DNA from: Ruegeria atlantica
Lineage (GTDB): Bacteria; Pseudomonadota; Alphaproteobacteria; Rhodobacterales; Rhodobacteraceae
Reading direction: 5' to 3'
NCBI GenBank assembly: GCA_013032095.1
Contig: WQBJ01000006.1
Location: 62,001 to 126,000, forward strand
Length of the DNA stretch: 64,000 nucleotides
Positions within the stretch are counted from its first letter, which is position 1, and the number at the start of each line of letters is the position of its first letter. Below the pieces are notes generated by a model that was not told where the DNA came from, searched no databases, and saw only the letters and a list, made by a program, of their open reading frames with translations. The position numbers and the translations under genes were made by a program. This document shows positions 8,770 through 17,644 of the stretch, piece after piece.

Positions 8770-9423
8770 ATGACAGATTTCGCAACCCGGCGCCGCACGA
8801 TGGTTGATACACAAGTTCGACCTTCCGATGTAACGAAATTTCCTATCATTGACGCTATGCTGACTGTCCAGCGCGAGAATTTCGTGCCCGATGCGCAGCG
8901 CGAAGCCGCCTATGCCGAAGGTGTGGTTGATCTTGGCGAAGGGCGCTGTCTGCTCGAGCCGCGTACGCTCGCCAAAATGCTCGACGTTTTGAATATCTCG
9001 AATGACGAGGTCGTTTTGGATGTCGCCCCGGGGCTGGGGTATTCCACGGCCGTTGCAGCGCGTATGGCGCAATTGGTGGTTGCTGTCGAAGAGGATGAAG
9101 CCCTTGCTTCCGAAGCTCAGGCAATCTTGATGGAGGCGGACGCAGATAACGCGATTGTGCATGTGGGTCCGCTTGAGCAGGGTGCGACCGAGCATGGTCC
9201 TTATGACGTCATCATGATTCAGGGTGGGGTTGAGCAGGTGCCTGATGCACTAATAGCACAATTGAAGGACCACGGCCGCATCGCCTGCCTGTTCGTCGAG
9301 GGCGAACTCGGCACGGTTCGGATCGGTCATAAATCTGGCGGCAAGTTGACCTGGCGTCACGCGTTCAATGCTAATGCCCCGATTTTGAAAGCATTTTACA
9401 CAGAGTGTGCATTTTCGCTATAG
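8770..9423 (+). CDS. pcm: protein-L-isoaspartate O-methyltransferase family
   Basis: A 217-residue PCMT-family methyltransferase. It has the alphaproteobacterial N-terminus TRRRTMVDTQVRPSDVTKFPI, then ENFVP, EPRTLAKML, and the SAM-binding LDVAPGLGYSTAVAA followed by an acidic VVAVEEDE. The family repairs isoaspartyl damage; in this short alphaproteobacterial subgroup the activity is less certain. The ATG at 8770 is chosen over in-frame TTG 8746 and GTG 8758 because the family starts MTDFA. It precedes a tolC-type gene and a PopZ-like gene, an order I recall as common in alphaproteobacteria. Confidence 0.85.
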   Translation: MTDFATRRRTMVDTQVRPSDVTKFPIIDAMLTVQRENFVPDAQREAAYAEGVVDLGEGRCLLEPRTLAKMLDVLNISNDEVVLDVAPGLGYSTAVAARMAQLVVAVEEDEALASEAQAILMEADADNAIVHVGPLEQGATEHGPYDVIMIQGGVEQVPDALIAQLKDHGRIACLFVEGELGTVRIGHKSGGKLTWRHAFNANAPILKAFYTECAFSL

Positions 9424-9519
9424 TTCTTGTGCATATTACAAAGCTGCCTTGATTAGTTGAACACATACGCGCAAACTGCGGTCAGGGCAGCGTAATTTTG
9501 ATTTGAGAAGGATTTCGTT

Positions 9520-10938
9520 ATGCGTGCAAGGACGGGGACGAAGTTTGTGAAGGCTTTGGCACTAACAGCGGGTATAGCGCTGAGTGCTATTCCAGGGCGT
9601 GCGGTTTGGGCGGATAACCTGACCGATGCCTTTATCGGGGCTTATAACACCAGCGGTTTGCTGGAGCAGAACCGGGCGCTGTTGCGTGCGGCCGACGAAG
9701 ATGTTGCGATCGCGCTGTCGGCGCTGCGACCGATCATCAACTGGGCGGTGGAAGTCAGTCAGGATTATACGCGCAATTCTACAGACTTGGGCGTCGTCAG
9801 AAATGAGCCTACCAGCTTTTTTACGGGACTCACGCTGAGCCAACTGATCTATGATGGCGGCTTCTCGGTTTTGGGCAAGCAGTCGGCGCAGGAAACGGTG
9901 CTGGCGACGCGGCAGTCCCTTCTTGATGTCGAGCAGCAGGTTCTGTTCCGTGGCCTGAACGCCTATTTGGGGGTCTTGCTGCAGGAAGAAACAGTGCAGA
10001 TTCGTTTGAACAACGTCGATGTATCGGCTGAAGAACTGCGCGCATCTCAGGACCGCTTTGACGTGGGCGAAGTGACCCGAACGGACGTCGCGCTGTCCGA
10101 AGCGCAGCTGGCCAGCTCACAAGCGGATCTTGCAGTTGCACGTGGTAACTTGAGCATTGCGCAGGCGGAATACGTCAACGCCGTGGGGAAACAGCCCGGG
10201 CGCACAGCCGGTCAACCGAGCCTGCCGAATCTGCCTCGGTCCGAAGCTGAGGCCGTCAGCCTGGCGCAGCGCAATCATCCGGCGATCCTGTCGGCGCAGC
10301 ACCAGGTGCGTGCGCTGGATCTGGTGGTTCAGCAAGAACGTGCCAACCTTGGTCCGAATGTCAGCCTGAACGCAGATGCAGGCATCCGCGAAAGCTATGA
10401 CAACGATGACAGCCTCGAAGATGCGACCATCGCGCTGCGTTTCAACCAGCCGATCTATGCCGGTGGCCGTCTGGCAGCCAGTGTCCGTCGGGCCATGGCA
10501 ACGCGGGACGCATCGCGCGCCAACCTTTTAAACGTGCAGAAGGACATCACCCAAGGGGTTGCGGATGCTTATGCGGCATTTCAGGCCGCCAGTGCCAGCC
10601 TGCGGGCGTCGACCGAACGCGTACGTGCATCGCAGGTTGCTTTTGACGGTATCCGCGAGGAAGCAACTCTGGGTGCGCGGACCACTCTGGACGTTCTGAA
10701 CGCGCAGCAAGATTTGCTGGACGCTCAATTGGCCGAAGTTGCATCGCGTACTGAACGTTCCCGGGCAGCGTATCAATTGCTGCAGGCGCAAGGTATTTTG
10801 ACGGCTGAACGTCTGGGTTTGGCAGTGCAAATTTATGACCCGACCCTCTACTACAACCTGGTCAAGAACGCACCGGCACAGGTCAGCAAGCAAAGCAGGG
10901 ATCTGGACCGCGTCCTCAAAGCGTTGCGTCGGGATTAA
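9520..10938 (+). CDS. tolC: TolC-family outer-membrane efflux protein
   Basis: A 472-residue outer-membrane channel protein with a signal peptide of about 31 residues (hydrophobic ALALTAGIALSAIPG, cleavage near VWA-DN). Two OEP repeats follow, each with long alpha-helical hairpins (ELRASQDRFDVGEVTRTDVAL and DGIREEATLGARTTLDVLNAQQD) and beta strands (TLSQLIYDGG, RFNQPIYAGG). It forms the exit duct for RND efflux or type I secretion. No inner-membrane partner is encoded nearby, so it is probably a shared component. A 96-base gap separates it from pcm. Confidence 0.93.
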   Translation: MRARTGTKFVKALALTAGIALSAIPGRAVWADNLTDAFIGAYNTSGLLEQNRALLRAADEDVAIALSALRPIINWAVEVSQDYTRNSTDLGVVRNEPTSFFTGLTLSQLIYDGGFSVLGKQSAQETVLATRQSLLDVEQQVLFRGLNAYLGVLLQEETVQIRLNNVDVSAEELRASQDRFDVGEVTRTDVALSEAQLASSQADLAVARGNLSIAQAEYVNAVGKQPGRTAGQPSLPNLPRSEAEAVSLAQRNHPAILSAQHQVRALDLVVQQERANLGPNVSLNADAGIRESYDNDDSLEDATIALRFNQPIYAGGRLAASVRRAMATRDASRANLLNVQKDITQGVADAYAAFQAASASLRASTERVRASQVAFDGIREEATLGARTTLDVLNAQQDLLDAQLAEVASRTERSRAAYQLLQAQGILTAERLGLAVQIYDPTLYYNLVKNAPAQVSKQSRDLDRVLKALRRD

Positions 10939-11013
10939 TGCTCCAACACTACCTGTTGTGAGGTCCGCCTTGTTTGGCTACACTCGCTCTTGAGGATAGA
11001 GCGGTAGAGAACA

Positions 11014-11793
11014 ATGACGGATAAAGTCGTACGAACGGGAATCGAGGACGTCTTGTCCTCGATCAAGCGTTTGGTTAACGAAGAAGGCCGAAAATCTAAG
11101 GCCGTGCAATCGACAACCATAACACGAAAACCCGGCAGGTTGGTTTTGACCGACGCATTGCGGGTCGGCGAGGATGCGGGTGTTGAAGACCCGACGCATT
11201 TCCCCAAGGAAGAAGCGCCATACCGGGTGGAAGACTCGGTTAAGCCGATGATTCTGAGGGCCTGCGACATTGTTCAGCACGCGGAGCCAGCCGACGCACA
11301 GCAACCTCACCCCGCGCCGAAGAGTGACCCGGTCGGAAGCCTGAGTGCAAAAATTGAGGCTTTGGAAACCGCAATCGCGAAAACCGAAGATCAGTGGGAG
11401 CCGGACGGCGACAGTGACGACGAATATGCTGGAACGCCGAACGCAACGTTGGTTTGGGGCGCCGAGGAAGAATTTGCCCTAATCGACTCTAAACCCCCGG
11501 TCGCTACAGATTCGACGGTCGAAAAAAAATCGGTGCAAGAGGAGCCCGAACCTGCCCCCATTGCGACATTTGTCAGAAGACCTCGGCAAGCATCTGCCGA
11601 GGAACCAAAACCCGATGAGGGCAAGGTGAATACGGCCTCTTTGACTTTGGACGAGGATATGTTGCGCAGTCTGATTGCTCAGGTCGTACGGGAAGAATTG
11701 CAAGGTGTGCTGGGTCAACGTATCACCCGGAACGTCCGCAAGATGGTGAGACGCGAGATTTATCGGGCATTGGCCGAGCAGAAACTGGATTAA
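11014..11793 (+). CDS. PopZ-like (DUF2497) polar organising protein, candidate
   Basis: A 259-residue protein with only its ends conserved. The N-terminus carries IEDVLSSIKRLVNEE (residues 9-23), resembling the short helix of PopZ that binds partner proteins. The last 49 residues (LDEDMLRSLIAQVVREELQ then RNVRKMVRREIYRALAEQ) resemble the PopZ oligomerisation helices. The middle, about 180 residues, is acidic, proline-rich and low in order, as in PopZ scaffolds. Its place after tolC supports the call. In Caulobacter PopZ forms the pole-organising condensate; that role here is inference. Confidence 0.6.
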   Translation: MTDKVVRTGIEDVLSSIKRLVNEEGRKSKAVQSTTITRKPGRLVLTDALRVGEDAGVEDPTHFPKEEAPYRVEDSVKPMILRACDIVQHAEPADAQQPHPAPKSDPVGSLSAKIEALETAIAKTEDQWEPDGDSDDEYAGTPNATLVWGAEEEFALIDSKPPVATDSTVEKKSVQEEPEPAPIATFVRRPRQASAEEPKPDEGKVNTASLTLDEDMLRSLIAQVVREELQGVLGQRITRNVRKMVRREIYRALAEQKLD

Positions 11794-11796
11794 GCC

Positions 11797-13254
11797 TTAC
11801 GTTCGTTTAGGAGCTTGGGCCAGTTCCAGTAGTTGATCCAGATCCATATGCTGTTCCAGATGGTCGGCCAGAGCGTCAAGCGTGTCCTCGACGCCGCCCT
11901 CATAGGACAAATCCGAAACGGCACCCAGCTGCTTCAGATAGCGGGCGCGGAATACGTCGGATGAGAAGATTCCATGCAGGTAGCTGCCGAGAATCCGTCC
12001 GGTCTGATCGGCGGCTCCTTCGGGGCGATTTTCAATCTCAAGCCATGCGCGGCTGCAATCCGGCCCTTCTGTGCGACCCATGTGAATTTCGTAGCCTGTC
12101 ACCGGATCGTTGTCCGGAACGGTACGAGCCGTGCGAAGGGTAACCTTCTTTTCACCAGCCATGACGGTGGTTACATCCAACAGCCCAAGCCCCTGGACCG
12201 TGCCGGGGTGACCATCGACGCCCTCGGGGTCGCAGATGGATTTGCCCAACATTTGAAAACCACCGCACAGGCCCAGCACATGACCGCCCCTGCGAACATG
12301 AGCGTACAGGTCGACATCCCAACCCTGCGCCCGGAAATAGGCCAGATCACCGATCGTGGATTTGCTGCCTGGCAACAGGACGAGATCGGCATCGCCAGGA
12401 AGGGGGCGTCCGGCGGGGATGATCTCGACCGTAACACCGGGTTCGGCTGACAGCGGGTCCAGATCGTCGAAATTGGCCATCCGCTCGAGTTGCGGCACAA
12501 CGACCTTACATGCACCGCCGCTGTGTGAGCGGATATCCATCATGTCCTCGGCGGGCAGTTTCCACGCGTCATGGAACCACGGCACAACGCCCAGACAGGG
12601 CCAGCCAGTGCGCGCAGCAATGTCGTCGCGCCCCTCGTCGAACAAGGATACATCGCCCTTGAACCGGTTCACGGCAAAGCCCTTGATCATCTCTAGATCG
12701 CCCGCGTCCAACACGGCCTGGGTTCCTACGATCTGAGCGATCACGCCACCGCGGTGTATGTCTCCGACCAGAACCACAGGCACTTCGGCAGCGCAGGCAA
12801 ACCCCATATTGGCGATGTCACCCTTGCGCAGGTTGGTCTCAGCCGGGCTGCCCGCGCCTTCGATCAACACAAGATCGGCATCGCCGCACAGGCGGTCAAA
12901 GCTCTCCAGCGCGGCCCCCAGAAGTTTGGACTTATCCTTGCGATAGTCACCCGCCTTCATTGTGCCCGCGCGTTGGCCCTGAACAATAATCTGGGCACCA
13001 GTGTCAGTTTCCGGTTTCAGCAGAATCGGGTTCATATCCGTGTGAGTGGAGCGCTTCGCCGCGCGGGCCTGCAGAGCCTGAGCGCGACCGATCTCGCCGC
13101 CGTTTTCGGTCACGGCCGCGTTGTTCGACATGTTCTGTGGCTTGAACGGTGCAACCTTCAGCCCCCGCCGCGTATAGGCGCGCGCCAGTCCGGCCACTAA
13201 AACCGATTTTCCGACATTGCTGCCGGTACCCTGAATCATGATGGCGCGAACCAT
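11797..13254 (-). CDS. cobQ: cobyric acid synthase
   Basis: This 485-residue glutamine-dependent amidotransferase amidates four peripheral carboxylates of adenosylcobyrinate a,c-diamide. The N-terminal dethiobiotin-synthetase-like domain has the P-loop GTGSNVGKS at residues 9-17 and KPQNMSNNA. The C-terminal class I GATase domain has the nucleophile Cys330 in [10 protein letters not shown] and a C-terminal YLHGIF. It lies about 7 kb from the main cob operon with no riboswitch of its own visible. It is convergent with the PopZ-like gene, 3 bases apart. Confidence 0.95.
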   Translation of the reverse strand: MVRAIMIQGTGSNVGKSVLVAGLARAYTRRGLKVAPFKPQNMSNNAAVTENGGEIGRAQALQARAAKRSTHTDMNPILLKPETDTGAQIIVQGQRAGTMKAGDYRKDKSKLLGAALESFDRLCGDADLVLIEGAGSPAETNLRKGDIANMGFACAAEVPVVLVGDIHRGGVIAQIVGTQAVLDAGDLEMIKGFAVNRFKGDVSLFDEGRDDIAARTGWPCLGVVPWFHDAWKLPAEDMMDIRSHSGGACKVVVPQLERMANFDDLDPLSAEPGVTVEIIPAGRPLPGDADLVLLPGSKSTIGDLAYFRAQGWDVDLYAHVRRGGHVLGLCGGFQMLGKSICDPEGVDGHPGTVQGLGLLDVTTVMAGEKKVTLRTARTVPDNDPVTGYEIHMGRTEGPDCSRAWLEIENRPEGAADQTGRILGSYLHGIFSSDVFRARYLKQLGAVSDLSYEGGVEDTLDALADHLEQHMDLDQLLELAQAPKRT

Positions 13255-13315
13255 GGCCGTCTCCTATACGTTGACGCGCACATGACCTGATTTGAGGCCA
13301 AAGGGAAAGCCCCGG

Positions 13316-13885
13316 ATGAACACGCCCTCGCATCTTTTGATCGGTGCCGCGGCATTTGCGCGGCCTGCACGGGGAGCAATTCTCTGGGCTGCGATGCTTG
13401 GATCGTTGCTGCCTGACTTGTCACTGTTTGTCATGGTCGGGGTATCCCTGTTCATTCTACGCATCCCGCCGCAGGTAGTTTTTGACGAACTTTATTTTTC
13501 CTCCGCCTGGCAAACGGTGTTTGCAATCGACAATTCTTTTATTTTGTGGGGGGGGGCACTGGCGTTTGGGCTTTGGCGCGGATGGCGGTTTCTGACGGTG
13601 GCCGCGTCCGCTGGCCTGTTGCATCTGGCGATGGATTTCGCGGTGCATGCGGACGACGGTCGGCCGCAGTTTTGGCCACTGAGCGATTGGGTCTTTCACA
13701 GCCCGGTCAGCTATTGGAACAGCGCACACCACGCGTTTTTTGTGGTGCCGGTATCAGTCGCGATCTGCGTGGGGTCTTATGCGGTGCTGTGGAACAGAGG
13801 GCTGTCGGTGGCCGCAAAGCTGTTCTTTGCCTTGCTTCTGGCGGTCGAATTATGGGTCGCCCGCCAATGGCTTTTGTTTTTCTGA
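13316..13885 (+). CDS. conserved integral membrane protein next to cobQ
   Basis: A 189-residue polytopic membrane protein. It starts MNTPSHLLIGAAAFARP and shows about four or five hydrophobic segments. Histidine and aspartate residues recur in the pattern HLLIG, LLPDLSL, HLAMDFAVHADD and SAHHAFF, reminiscent of the LexA-binding/metal-dependent YdjM-YfhO-like membrane hydrolase fold (HxD motifs). Such genes are often mislabelled as cobalamin proteins only because they adjoin cobQ. I make no functional claim. The ATG at 13316 is used because AAGGGA lies 10 bases upstream; it diverges from cobQ across 61 bases. Confidence 0.6.
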   Translation: MNTPSHLLIGAAAFARPARGAILWAAMLGSLLPDLSLFVMVGVSLFILRIPPQVVFDELYFSSAWQTVFAIDNSFILWGGALAFGLWRGWRFLTVAASAGLLHLAMDFAVHADDGRPQFWPLSDWVFHSPVSYWNSAHHAFFVVPVSVAICVGSYAVLWNRGLSVAAKLFFALLLAVELWVARQWLLFF

Positions 13886-13897
13886 CCGGCCCAAAAG

Positions 13898-13932
13898 AAA
13901 AGCGCGCCCCGGTGTACGGGAGCGCGCTTTTT
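13898..13932. terminator. bidirectional intrinsic terminator
   Basis: AAAAGCGCGC (13898-13907) pairs perfectly with GCGCGCTTTT (13922-13931). An inner CCCG/CGGG extends the hairpin, and T or A tracts lie on the outer sides. It ends the membrane-protein gene on the plus strand and the convergent 106-residue gene on the minus strand. Confidence 0.9.
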
Positions 13933-13952
13933 CCGTCAGAGGTCGCCTTGGG

Positions 13953-14273
13953 TCAGGCGGCTTCGGCTTGCTGAGCAGCGTTGCGACGCTCGCTTTCTTC
14001 ACGCGACAGTGCGACCGAGGTACGCACGCCACGACCAACGAACTCCATCAGTCCGCTGACAACCCGTTCGTTCGGGTCGATACCCGCACAGGACAGCACT
14101 TCGCGACCATCGCGTGAGCGCGCCCAACGGGCGATTTGTTCAGGGCCATTGCCGTATTTCTTGTCATCGGCGATAGCATCATCCAATGCAGCCAGCACAA
14201 CGGCCGCGAAAAGTTTGCGTGCACGATTGCCTTGCTCATTGTTAAAGGCAGTGCCGTCAACGAAATCTCTCAT
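13953..14273 (-). CDS. conserved hypothetical protein (DUF6280-like)
   Basis: A soluble protein of 106 residues, MRDFVDGTAFNNEQGNRARK..., with a conserved-looking core GNGPEQIARWARSRDGREVL and a single cysteine. I recognise it as a small family widespread in Rhodobacterales (DUF6280 by memory, not checked). There is no signal peptide or membrane segment. The C-terminus is Glu/Ala-rich and helical. It ends at a bidirectional terminator, so it is probably monocistronic. Function unknown. Confidence 0.65.
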   Translation of the reverse strand: MRDFVDGTAFNNEQGNRARKLFAAVVLAALDDAIADDKKYGNGPEQIARWARSRDGREVLSCAGIDPNERVVSGLMEFVGRGVRTSVALSREESERRNAAQQAEAA

Positions 14274-14491
14274 CTCGTCTTCCTTGTTGTTCTTGCTCTT
14301 GCATTTTCGGCGTGACGGTCCTTATGACCTATTCGGCGTGATTCGGATACAGCTAAAATGCATAGTTGCGTTGCGTCATGTGCATGGCTTGCTGCAAGTG
14401 CAGCACTAGGTCTCGTTGTCTTGTCAGGTGGTGTCCTGCCAGATATAGGGACGGGAACTGACGCATCAACCGTTTGTGAAGGATTTATGGT

Positions 14492-15055
14492 ATGCCCAAG
14501 ATAAATGGGAACGAAATTCGCCCCGGCAATGTGCTTGAGCATAACGACGGGCTGTGGGCGGCTGTTAAAGTTGACCATGTAAAGCCCGGTAAAGGCGGTG
14601 CTTTTGCGCAGGTCGAACTGCGCAACCTGCGCAATGGCTCGAAATTGAACGAACGGTTCCGTTCGGCGGACAAAGTCGAGCGCGTGCGCCTAGAACAGAA
14701 AGATCAGCAATTCCTGTACGAATCTGATGGCATGCTGGTGTTCATGGACTCTGAGACCTACGAGCAGATCGAACTGCCCGCTGAACTGCTGGGCGAGCGC
14801 CGCCCATTTCTGCAGGACGGCATGACAATTGTTGTCGAATTTTACGAATCCGAAGCGCTGAACGCCACGCTGCCGCAAAAAGTGACCTGCAAGATCGTCG
14901 AGACAGAGCCGGTCGTCAAAGGCCAGACCGCTGCGAACTCGTTTAAGCCGGCGATCCTGGACAATGGTGTTAAGGTCATGGTGCCGCCCTTCATTGGTCA
15001 GGATGAAATGATCGTGGTGAACACCGAAACCATGGAATATTCCGAGCGCGCATAA
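14492..15055 (+). CDS. efp: translation elongation factor P
   Basis: At 187 residues this is standard EF-P length. It has the N-terminal KOW-like domain ([20 protein letters not shown]), Lys34 in the loop KPGKGGAF (the site that is beta-lysylated in many bacteria), and a C-terminal domain ending [26 protein letters not shown] relieves ribosome stalling at polyproline. It stands alone, 218 bases downstream of the divergent small gene, and is closed by a strong terminator. Confidence 0.97.
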   Translation: MPKINGNEIRPGNVLEHNDGLWAAVKVDHVKPGKGGAFAQVELRNLRNGSKLNERFRSADKVERVRLEQKDQQFLYESDGMLVFMDSETYEQIELPAELLGERRPFLQDGMTIVVEFYESEALNATLPQKVTCKIVETEPVVKGQTAANSFKPAILDNGVKVMVPPFIGQDEMIVVNTETMEYSERA

Positions 15056-15079
15056 GCCCACGTTCGGTTGAACTATCCT

Positions 15080-15113
15080 AAGACCGCGACGGCGCGAGCC
15101 GCGCGGTCTTTTT
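15080..15113 (+). terminator. intrinsic terminator after efp
   Basis: AAGACCGCG (15080-15088) and CGCGGTCTT (15102-15110) form a 9-bp stem, followed by a T run to 15113. The TAA stop of the convergent gene (complement of 15112-15114) lies inside this T run, so the two genes share the structure. Confidence 0.9.
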
Positions 15114-16056
15114 AATGCCGGCCCTTCAAATACCGATAGCGTTCCGGATTGGGGCCAAAGAGCTCCAGCATCAGCTCATATTTAATGCGGTTGGCGCTGA
15201 CCTGCCGATAGAACGCGATCAGAAAGGCGGTTGGCCCTTGAATTCGGCCGAGGCCGCTGACCGCAGCTACCACGGTGCCGACATCCGTGCGTCCCTGCAA
15301 AACCAGCCAGCCGCCCAACATCAGAACGCCGACGGTGCCCGCGCCGTTGATGACGCTCAGCAGAAATTTGGCGGACAGTTTCCACAGAAACATACGTCGG
15401 CGGGTTTCGTAGATATCGTCAAATTGGGTTTCGACATCGCGTGCCACATCGTTGATGTCTTCAATCGTCAGCTTATCGGTGGCGCTACGCAAAATTCGAA
15501 CGCGCTCGGCCACAAAGATGTTCACCTTGCGCTGTGAGATCAGCACGATGACGATCTGCGGGACAATCATCGAAAAAGCAATCATGCCCAAGCCTGGCTG
15601 TGTTGACGAGATATAACCGATTACGCTGATCAGCGTGCCGATCTGTACAACGGGGTCCGAGAACGCCCCCCCGGCGAACTTACCCAGCTCCTCAGCCTCG
15701 GCCGAGATGGCGGTGGTCATGGTGCCCTTGCGCACCGTTTCTCCGGTCTCACGGATATCGGCGGCGCGCGCCAAAAGCCGCTGGCGGATCAGGCGGACTA
15801 TATCCTCGCCAAGCGTGCCTGCGCGAAAGCCCAGCAGCCATTTCAAGGCGAGGCTCAGTAGGACGACTGACATCATGCCTGTGCCCAGATAGATCAACCG
15901 ATCTGTGCTGACGTCGTCAGCGGTTAGGTGGTTGATGATATCGCGCTGAAACTCCAACGGCACCGCCGCCAGGGCGGCGATGGCAATCGACAAAACAATA
16001 AGGATGACCTGCCGCCCGGCGCTGGCGCGCCAGATCGCGCTGTATAACCTCAACAT
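15112..16056 (-). CDS. ABC-transporter membrane domain without ATPase domain
   Basis: A protein of 314 residues that matches the six-helix ABC_membrane fold of exporter half-transporters (LRLYSAIW start, then a helix pair, VRLIRQRLLARAADIRETGETVRKG, DPVVQIGTLISVIGYISSTQPGLG, and a final helix pair ending in YRQVSANRIKYELM). It stops where the nucleotide-binding domain should begin: no Walker A, signature or Walker B sequence is present, and no ABC ATPase gene lies within several kilobases. It is a stand-alone family form or a truncated transporter; the clean end at a terminator argues for the former. Confidence 0.7.
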   Translation of the reverse strand: MLRLYSAIWRASAGRQVILIVLSIAIAALAAVPLEFQRDIINHLTADDVSTDRLIYLGTGMMSVVLLSLALKWLLGFRAGTLGEDIVRLIRQRLLARAADIRETGETVRKGTMTTAISAEAEELGKFAGGAFSDPVVQIGTLISVIGYISSTQPGLGMIAFSMIVPQIVIVLISQRKVNIFVAERVRILRSATDKLTIEDINDVARDVETQFDDIYETRRRMFLWKLSAKFLLSVINGAGTVGVLMLGGWLVLQGRTDVGTVVAAVSGLGRIQGPTAFLIAFYRQVSANRIKYELMLELFGPNPERYRYLKGRH

Positions 16057-16159
16057 ATACGCATCCGTTCAGTGAACTGGCGCCACTTTGGCAGCGACGC
16101 TGGCTGCGTACAAACCGTACCGGTGCAGTCAGGGGGCAGCCGTGCCGGATTGGCAACAT

Positions 16160-16897
16160 CTAAGCCTGAAGAGTGACCGTGGCGTCGGCGGCTTGCATGT
16201 CGCCAGTAGCACGGTCAAAGCGTAGATAGGCAATCCCAAGACCGTTGGATTGTGTAAATAGCGTGCCTGCCGGTTTGCCACCGAATGTAATTTCGGTTCC
16301 GACAGGGGCTGAGCCGTCAACCCGCACGCTGCGCAGGCCTTTGCGTAGTTCGGTCTTGTGCTTCATCCGCGCAGTGACTTCCTGCCCAACATAACAGCCC
16401 TTTTTGAAATCCACGCCATTCAGAGCTTCGAACCCGGATTCGAGGATATAGCTGTCGGGAGTGAGCTCAATGCCTGTTTCGGGGATGCAGTGCTGCACGC
16501 GGATGGCGTCCCAGTCGGTGCCGTCGTCGCCTTCGGGTTCCTGGGTATAGGCGCGCCAGCCCATATCTGTGTGGCGCGGGTCGGGCAGAGCGCCTTCGGG
16601 CGCCGGGCCGGTTCCGCGTTGCATGTTTAGACCGCTGTCTTCAATCGCAACATCGGCGCGCAGTTTGTACATGCTCAACCTTTTGACGAAGCCGTCCGCG
16701 ATTTCTTCGGCCACGTCCAGCAAGACCGTCTCGCCGTCGCGTTTCAGAAAGAAATCCGCGAGATACTTGCCCTGCGGGGTAAGCAAGGCCGCGTAGACCA
16801 GCCCGTTGTCCAACCCGGCAGTATCATTGGTCACCAGCCCCTGAAGAAAGCTGTCTGTGTCCGAGCCACTCAGGCGCAGAATACGGCGATTGGGCAT
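16160..16897 (-). CDS. ygfZ: tRNA-modifying/Fe-S maturation protein YgfZ (GcvT-like)
   Basis: This 245-residue folate-binding GcvT-like protein carries the YgfZ signature KGCYVGQE at residues 166-173 with the key Cys168. The N-terminus is RILRLSGSDTDSFLQGLVTND. YgfZ/IBA57 proteins assist maturation or repair of some [4Fe-4S] enzymes, such as MiaB. The ATG at 16897 is used since MPNRRILRLSG starts the fold; the frame continues upstream without conserved sequence. It is divergent from the glycosyltransferase. Confidence 0.88.
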   Translation of the reverse strand: MPNRRILRLSGSDTDSFLQGLVTNDTAGLDNGLVYAALLTPQGKYLADFFLKRDGETVLLDVAEEIADGFVKRLSMYKLRADVAIEDSGLNMQRGTGPAPEGALPDPRHTDMGWRAYTQEPEGDDGTDWDAIRVQHCIPETGIELTPDSYILESGFEALNGVDFKKGCYVGQEVTARMKHKTELRKGLRSVRVDGSAPVGTEITFGGKPAGTLFTQSNGLGIAYLRFDRATGDMQAADATVTLQA

Positions 16898-16969
16898 GGG
16901 CGGTCCTCGTCTTTTCCCTTGGCCCCGTGATATAGGAGATCGCGCCGCCATGACTAGAGGGTATCCGCC

Positions 16970-17644
16970 TTGCCAGCACCGATCAGCATCGTAATTCCAA
17001 CCCTGAACGCGGGTGAAGCCCTCTCAGCGTCGTTGGCCGCCCTGATGGAGGGGCTGCACGCCGGGTTGATCCGAGAGTTGATCGTGACCGATGGTGGTTC
17101 CACCGACCCGACCGTTGAAATTGCGGATGAGGCCGGGGCAGAGATCGTGGCCGGCGCGCCTTCTCGCGGGGGGCAGTTGCGGCGCGGCTGTGCGGTGGCC
17201 AAGGGCGAGTGGTTGTTGATCCTGCATGCCGACACCTTGTTGCAGGAAGGGTGGAGCAAAGAGGTAGGAGAGCATCTGTCCTCGGGTAAACCCGCCGCTT
17301 TTCGTTTGGCATTTCGGGCGAAAGGGTTCTGGCCGAATTGGGTCGCGGGCTGGGCCAATCTACGCAGTCGGTTTTTGGGGCTTCCCTACGGCGATCAGGG
17401 GTTGCTGGTGCCACGTCGTGTCTATGACAAAGCCGGAGGCTACCCGGACCAACCTTTGATGGAAGATGTCGCTCTGGTGCGTCGCTTGCCGCGCCTCAAG
17501 TTGCTGAACACCCGAGCTTTTACGAGTGCGGACCGCTATGCGCAGGTGGGGTGGCTGCGTCGGGGCGCACGGAACCTGTGGACTCTGACGCGGTATTTTC
17601 TGGGGGCTGATCCGGAACGGTTGGCTCAGGCGTATCGGCGATGA
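16970..17644 (+). CDS. TIGR04283-type glycosyltransferase
   Basis: A 224-residue family 2 (GT-A) glycosyltransferase. It has ISIVIPTLNAG at the start, TDGGSTDPT around residue 40, the acidic HADT metal-binding motif near 84, and the PYGDQGLLVPRRVYDKAGGYPD block. The pattern fits TIGR04283, linked by annotation to arsenosugar synthesis, but no arsenic gene is adjacent and the usual DUF2064 partner is absent here. The start is TTG, supported by GAGG about 10 bases upstream. Its last 125 bases overlap the convergent membrane-protein gene. Confidence 0.8.
   Translation: MPAPISIVIPTLNAGEALSASLAALMEGLHAGLIRELIVTDGGSTDPTVEIADEAGAEIVAGAPSRGGQLRRGCAVAKGEWLLILHADTLLQEGWSKEVGEHLSSGKPAAFRLAFRAKGFWPNWVAGWANLRSRFLGLPYGDQGLLVPRRVYDKAGGYPDQPLMEDVALVRRLPRLKLLNTRAFTSADRYAQVGWLRRGARNLWTLTRYFLGADPERLAQAYRR

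Noticed and set aside
13316..13885. Cobalamin biosynthesis protein
   Set aside because: The label would rest only on adjacency to cobQ; the sequence is a polytopic membrane protein with no Cob enzyme motif.
16970..17644. Firm assignment to arsenosugar synthesis
   Set aside because: The family pattern fits, but no arsenic methyltransferase or partner gene is nearby, so only the glycosyltransferase type is claimed.
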